DNA of 64,000 nt. Source: an uncultured Roseburia sp. Its GTDB lineage: Bacteria > Bacillota > Clostridia > Lachnospirales > Lachnospiraceae. Below, piece after piece: positions 60,601-64,000 of the stretch; the stretch's first letter is position 1; each line of letters opens with the position of its first letter. Location: positions 1-64,000 of the forward strand of contig CANSSP010000006.1 in assembly GCA_947649645.1 (NCBI GenBank), in the 5' to 3' direction. The translations under genes and the position numbers were made by a program. The notes below the pieces were generated by a model, which worked only from the letters and a program-made list of their open reading frames with translations, was not told where the DNA came from and did no database searches.

Positions 60601-61878
60601 GCGGGAGGCTACCAGATTTATCGCAGTACTTTTAAGAGCACAGGGTATAAGCTGGTTGCGGAGGCCGGTTCCGATAAAGTGAGTTACAAAGACAGCGGGC
60701 TGAAGGCGGGACAGACTTATTATTACAAAGTAAGGGCCTATAAAAAGTCCGGATCGAAAAAAGGTGTCGCAGATTTTTCAGCTGTGCAGAAGGCGTGGAC
60801 GCTGAAAAAAGCGGAAATCACGGAGGTAAAGGCAGAGAGCGGGAAGATCAGGATCGGCTGGAAGAAAATAAGTAAAGCGGACGGATATAAAGTGTACCGT
60901 AGTACCAGTGCATCAGGCAGTTTTAAGCTGGTAAAGACGATCAGCGACAATGATCTGGTTACTTATACGGACAAGTCTGTGAAAGAAGGAAAGGTTTACT
61001 ATTACCGCGTTGCGGCAACGAATAAAATTAAGGGCAGCACCGAGGGAAGAGGAAGCTACAGTGATACGATGCGTATCCCCCTGCTCTCCGGCACACAGAT
61101 TGCTTCGGCTGTGACGGAGCAGTACAACCTGATCAGAGTTTCCTGGAATAAAGTAAAAAATGCCGACGGTTATCAGCTTTCGGCGGCACTTGGAGAAAAG
61201 GAAAAATACAGGACGTTGATGCAGGGAAATACACTTTCCTATGCGCACGGCAATCTGCAGCCGGGGGTCACATATTATTATAAAGTACGGCCGTATGCGC
61301 AGCTCTCAAATGGGACAAAGGTGTACGGGGCCTGGTCATCCGTGAAAAAACAGGCTGCCGGCCATATGATTATGGGGAGCAGCAATGTGACGGCGAAGCA
61401 GATGACGGCATATTTTAACCGTTTTTACCAGTATCCGTCTGAGGTTTATTCACAGAAAGGAGCGGCTACTGCGGACGAATTTTTTAAGATTGTAAAAGAA
61501 GAGGCGGAGGCCGAAGGAGTGAAGTCTGAGGTATTGTTTGCACAGGTGATCCTCGAGACGGGAGGACTGCGGTTCGGCGGTGATGTCCAGGTATGGCAGT
61601 GTAACTTTGGCGGGCTTGGCGCGACCGGAAACGGGGCTGCCGGAGAGACATTTCCGGACGTGCGGACAGGTCTGCGCGCACAGGTACAGCATTTAAAGGC
61701 GTATGCCAGCACAGACCCGCTCAACAACAGCTGTGTTGACACCCGGTTTTCCTATGTAACGCGCGGCTCGGCACCCTATGTGGAATGGCTTGCGATTCCT
61801 AAGAACCCTTACGGAAAAGGGTGGGCGACGGATCCGGATTATGGGACGAAACTGATCCGGATTATGGATAGTCTGTAA
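57643..61878 (+). CDS. Large secreted autolysin: amidase, seven Fn3-type repeats, glucosaminidase
   Basis: A 1411-residue exported wall hydrolase. Signal peptide at 1-27. Residues about 28-200 are a Glu/Pro/Thr-rich low-complexity linker (PEETEKPEE-type repeats). Residues about 375-586 form an Amidase_3 domain (N-acetylmuramoyl-L-alanine amidase) with zinc and catalytic residues in LDPGHD (His 383), NNSAEE, VSFHLNAS and VLIEHAFLS. Residues about 592-1242 contain seven fibronectin III-like repeats of about 90 residues with recurring YKVYRSTSxSG and GxxYYYKVxAY. Residues about 1250-1411 are a glucosaminidase-type domain (FAQVILETGG, Glu 1305; WQCNFGGLGATG). It should cut both peptide and glycan strands of peptidoglycan, perhaps in cell separation. 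The start follows AAGGAAGG. Confidence 0.93.
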   Translation: MKKRILTALLALCVAFTSVPVDFHLHAEEQAAYSQSETEESTEEEEGTERTGETEEPAEEPFSGTEQPGAAEETDENTQIQPDVEQPSESEGETGETPEAVSGTEGIEVPENTEDAKEWGTVEEPEIPEETEKPEETTEEEKPESTEGTEIPEEAEKPEEPEETEKPDKADNTEIPGKPEKPEKNVTEEMDRQDDGDEEASKIPVGYLMVESEDITTPGTQNIVAGLGEKGKIPEQVKLHYRNRTTGREYEASSSASAEDMFLFSLDFADKSSGGIYELTEISYVLDGKEGRLSLKEEGFDIRFGVNAQAGAQPDAKIFDVEAAEAAQAELDASVITLDGQGNVISETKVEDVLGSGWNGRLNARADFKGANSPLKVVLDPGHDSTHAGARYNNSAEETLVLKIAKFCRDELKTYGGVEVYMVREGENCPYGLPAGSSVTCNANRVEYAKSVGANVYVSFHLNASTSSSANGVGVYYPNSNYRPDLGEVGKGLAWQIFQKLRELGLSQWADGILIRDANYDKYPDGSTADYLGVIRRCKEAGIPAVLIEHAFLSGTSDYNNFLSTDDGLKKLGVADATAIAEYYGLKKGAASAPVISYARSQSDGTLELKWNALENVSYYEVYRNTSNTPDYTKLSNVTEGTAYTDDSAKAGKKYYYIVRAVFKDGKQGEYSQPVTGRVLKSVALSYVKTTGSKKLTLAWEGVTGAEGYRILRKDGSDGKYKEMERVSADKKSYTDSVPSNNKEYSYMVQAYHTSGGGEGRGISSEEMSARSIAKAEITSVKAEDEDALVVTWKKVGGAQGYYISRSTSENGTYKRIKTVKSGSTTSYKDKDAKMGQTYYYKVEAYRKDNGQTGKSGASKAVSGRLSAAPKISYVISKNSKTIEIGWGKKSGVWGYRISRSTSSKGNYQVLKTVKGKSTTTYKDTKVSAGKKYYYKVEAVYNNDGNRTYSDASAAKSGMALAKTTITSVKASDSRTLTLKWKKVEGAGGYQIYRSTFKSTGYKLVAEAGSDKVSYKDSGLKAGQTYYYKVRAYKKSGSKKGVADFSAVQKAWTLKKAEITEVKAESGKIRIGWKKISKADGYKVYRSTSASGSFKLVKTISDNDLVTYTDKSVKEGKVYYYRVAATNKIKGSTEGRGSYSDTMRIPLLSGTQIASAVTEQYNLIRVSWNKVKNADGYQLSAALGEKEKYRTLMQGNTLSYAHGNLQPGVTYYYKVRPYAQLSNGTKVYGAWSSVKKQAAGHMIMGSSNVTAKQMTAYFNRFYQYPSEVYSQKGAATADEFFKIVKEEAEAEGVKSEVLFAQVILETGGLRFGGDVQVWQCNFGGLGATGNGAAGETFPDVRTGLRAQVQHLKAYASTDPLNNSCVDTRFSYVTRGSAPYVEWLAIPKNPYGKGWATDPDYGTKLIRIMDSL

Positions 61879-61894
61879 GCGGTTGGCTCAATGA

Positions 61895-61944
61895 AAAAAT
61901 GCCATTGTGGAAGGTGAAGAAATGCTTTCTGCAATGGCATTTTT
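61895..61944 (+). terminator. Terminator after the autolysin gene
   Basis: AAAAATGCCATTG (61895-61907) pairs with CAATGGCATTTTT (61932-61944); a small AGAA/TTCT pairing lies in the loop. The A/T ends could let it work in both directions. Confidence 0.88.
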
Positions 61945-61973
61945 GGGAATAATAAAGTCTTGAAAATAGATAT

Positions 61974-62002
61974 TTGCCTTGTATGTGCGGGTGTGGTACA
62001 AT
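61974..62002 (+). promoter_or_regulatory. Promoter of the 4,6-dehydratase gene
   Basis: TTGCCT (61974-61979), a 17-nt spacer and TACAAT (61997-62002), 54 nt before the start codon. Confidence 0.72.
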
Positions 62003-62056
62003 GTTTGCGAAAATAAGGGTACAAATTTTTGTGAGAAAGACGGAAGGTAATGATAA

Positions 62057-63928
62057 ATGAAACAATTGATCAAGGACAGGCAGTTGTTTATACGCAGAAT
62101 ATTTTTAATATGTTATGATATGCTGGCAGTATTTACGGCCGGTATGCTCGCATTGCTTGTAAGATTTGATTTTCACCTGAATGCGATACCGGCACAGTAT
62201 CTGGATGAAGTCTGGGGTTCATTGCCGTATCTGATGATTTGTACGGTTATTATTTTCTGGTTTTTACGGCTGTATTCCAGTCTGTGGAGTTATGCAGGAG
62301 CACTGGAGATGACGTATATTGTGTCGGCATGTATCTTAGATACATTGTCGTCTGCGGCTGTAATTCTTGCTCGTAACTGGGGCGATATGTTTCCGGTTCC
62401 GAGAAGTTTTTATATTTTGTATGGGATTTTTTTGGTAATACTTGTAATTGGATGCCGCTATTCTTACCGGGCACTCCGGGCGGCTAAGAATATGTATAAA
62501 AACGGTGCTTATCGGCGCAATGTGCTTGTGATTGGTGCGGGAGATGCAGGAAATCAGCTTATCAAAGAAATAAATAACAGCAGTTATGTCAAAAAACGTG
62601 TTGTGGGTGTTATCGATGATGATAATACGAAGATCGGAAATTATATTCACGGTGCAAAAGTGGTAGGAGATCGCAACAGTATTTTGGAGAAGGTGCAGGA
62701 ATTACATGTACATGAGATTATTGTCGCTATGCCGTCTGCTTCGCCAAAGCAGATGAAAGGGCTTCTTGATGTATGTAAGGAAAGTGGTTGTGAATTAAAA
62801 CGCCTTCCCGGCATCTATCAGCTGGTTAATGGTGAAGTGAGTGTAAATAAGCTAAAAGATGTTGATGTCAATGATCTTCTTGGGCGTGACCCTGTCTGTG
62901 TAGATTTAAATTCTATTATGGGATATGTGTCTGGTAAGCGTGTTATGGTTACCGGGGGAGGAGGGTCGATTGGCAGTGAATTGTGCCGACAGATTGCGGA
63001 TCACAGGCCCAGTCAGCTGATTATTGTAGATATTTATGAAAATACCACATATGATATTCAGAACGAATTAAAACAAATCTATCCGGAACTGGATCTGGTG
63101 GTGCTGATTGCTTCCGTGCGAAATACAAAGCGTATGCAGCAGATTTTTGAAAGCTACTGCCCGGAAATCATTTATCACGCCGCGGCGCACAAACATGTTC
63201 CATTGATGGAGGACAGCCCGAATGAGGCAATTAAGAATAACGTTCTTGGGACCTGGAAGATGGTAAAAGCGGCAGATGCGTTTTCGGTGAAGCGTTTTGT
63301 GCTGATTTCTACCGACAAAGCCGTAAATCCTACAAATATTATGGGGGCGAGCAAGCGTATCTGCGAGATGATCGTGCAGACCTATAATAAGAGATCGGAT
63401 ACAGAGTTTGTGGCAGTACGGTTCGGGAATGTACTGGGAAGTAATGGCAGTGTGATACCATTGTTTCGCAGGCAGATCGAACAGGGGGGGCCAGTTACGG
63501 TCACGCATCCGGACATTGTCCGGTATTTTATGACAATACCGGAGGCGGTGTCTCTGGTTTTACAGGCGGGTGCGTATGCGAAAGGTGGTGAAATATTTGT
63601 TCTTGACATGGGAGAACCGGTTCGTATATTAGAACTGGCAAGGAATCTGATCCTTCTGTCCGGACACAGACCGGATGACGATATTCCGATTATATTTACG
63701 GGATTACGGCCGGGTGAGAAGCTTTATGAGGAAATGCTGATGCGGGAAGAGGGGATGCAGGAGACAGAAAACAGGCTGATTCATATCGGACACCCGATTG
63801 AGATGGATGAAGAGAAATTTCTGGAACAGTTGGATGAACTGAGCGGATATGTGGTGACGGAACCGGACGATATCAGAGATTGGGTAAAAAAGATTGTGCC
63901 GACATATCATCCCGAAGAGGGAGCATAA
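62057..63928 (+). CDS. Membrane nucleotide-sugar 4,6-dehydratase (FlaA1/PglF/CapD family)
   Basis: A 623-residue protein. Four membrane helices (residues about 10-135) are followed by a Rossmann-like domain (VLVIGAGDAGNQLIKEI, about 150-265) and an SDR dehydratase domain (about 285-600) with VTGGGGSIGSELCRQ, YHAAAHKHVPLMED, LISTDKAVNPTNIMGASKR and FGNVLGSNGSVIPLF. As usual in this family the catalytic Tyr of Y-x3-K is replaced (MGASK) and the TDK triad is present. Known members convert UDP-GlcNAc to a 4-keto-6-deoxy sugar, the precursor of bacillosamine-type or aminodeoxy sugars. It may feed another surface glycan unit that continues past the window. The start follows GAAGG. Confidence 0.93.
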   Translation: MKQLIKDRQLFIRRIFLICYDMLAVFTAGMLALLVRFDFHLNAIPAQYLDEVWGSLPYLMICTVIIFWFLRLYSSLWSYAGALEMTYIVSACILDTLSSAAVILARNWGDMFPVPRSFYILYGIFLVILVIGCRYSYRALRAAKNMYKNGAYRRNVLVIGAGDAGNQLIKEINNSSYVKKRVVGVIDDDNTKIGNYIHGAKVVGDRNSILEKVQELHVHEIIVAMPSASPKQMKGLLDVCKESGCELKRLPGIYQLVNGEVSVNKLKDVDVNDLLGRDPVCVDLNSIMGYVSGKRVMVTGGGGSIGSELCRQIADHRPSQLIIVDIYENTTYDIQNELKQIYPELDLVVLIASVRNTKRMQQIFESYCPEIIYHAAAHKHVPLMEDSPNEAIKNNVLGTWKMVKAADAFSVKRFVLISTDKAVNPTNIMGASKRICEMIVQTYNKRSDTEFVAVRFGNVLGSNGSVIPLFRRQIEQGGPVTVTHPDIVRYFMTIPEAVSLVLQAGAYAKGGEIFVLDMGEPVRILELARNLILLSGHRPDDDIPIIFTGLRPGEKLYEEMLMREEGMQETENRLIHIGHPIEMDEEKFLEQLDELSGYVVTEPDDIRDWVKKIVPTYHPEEGA

Positions 63929-63979
63929 GGATAAAGTTTTCACGGGAAGGAAATGGCACGATCGGGGAAGGAGAAGAGG

Positions 63980-64000
63980 ATGAGAAAAAGGAGAAAACAT
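63980..64000 (+). CDS. Start of a further gene, cut by the window edge
   Basis: ATG 63980 follows GGGGAAGGAGAAG and opens a very basic reading, MRKRRKH, to the last base. ATG 63953 is an in-frame alternative. A basic start is common in membrane proteins, but nothing more can be said. Confidence 0.5.

Overview
The window looks like a chromosome segment of a spore-forming, motile Clostridium-type Firmicute, most likely a Lachnospiraceae member; the species cannot be named from sequence alone. The reasons are a spoIIAA-spoIIAB-sigF operon, a THF riboswitch on a folT-type transporter gene, a T-box leader on valS, strong TTGACA/TATAAT promoters, AGGAGG ribosome binding sites, Gram-positive lipoproteins, and base composition near half GC. 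There are no phage genes, insertion sequences or CRISPR arrays.

Layout. 1-1830: the 3' end of tRNA-Lys, a riboswitch-controlled folate-family ECF S component, a small unknown protein, tRNA-Leu and a convergent small unknown gene. 1980-9804: a peptide ABC transporter operon (lipoprotein receptor, two permeases, two ATPases, a small membrane protein). Its second permease carries a seven-repeat RCC1-like propeller in its outer loop, and its second ATPase carries a helical insertion of about 170 residues. 9815-12991: T-box leader and valS. 13050-16381: FapA/DUF342 protein, a 47-residue protein and a membrane zinc-ribbon/TPR protein. 16554-18078: the forespore sigma-F operon. 18223-20875: a six-TM chemotaxis receptor and an unknown coiled-coil protein behind a flagellar-type (sigma-D) promoter. 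21048-22151: a DUF3048 lipoprotein.

22195-50769 is a cell-surface glycopolymer locus of about 28 kb, all on the plus strand and mostly translationally coupled. It begins with dTDP-sugar synthesis (rfbB, rfbA, rfbC; no rfbD in view). A Wzm/Wzt-type exporter follows, with a carbohydrate-binding-type C-terminus on the ATPase, and next to it a methyltransferase/kinase fusion reminiscent of the O-antigen chain terminator WbdD. Then come an initiating sugar-phosphate transferase, a Wzz-like protein with a dead kinase domain, two membrane proteins, a run of glycosyltransferases and an epimerase. The second half is teichoic-acid-like: LicD, two CDP-glycerol-type phosphotransferases around a TagG/TagH exporter, a TarI/IspD-type cytidylyltransferase, an extended SDR and a pyruvyltransferase. 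A bidirectional terminator closes the locus.

50783-64000 holds surface proteins: a secreted beta-helix protein on the minus strand, two tandem O-antigen-ligase-like membrane proteins, a 1411-residue secreted autolysin (amidase, seven fibronectin III-type repeats, glucosaminidase), a FlaA1/PglF-type nucleotide-sugar 4,6-dehydratase, and the first codons of another gene at the edge. Initiating transferase, two exporters, ligase-like proteins and wall hydrolase together suggest that at least two surface polymers are built and attached here. The most unusual signal is the peptide transporter with domain insertions in both a permease and an ATPase.
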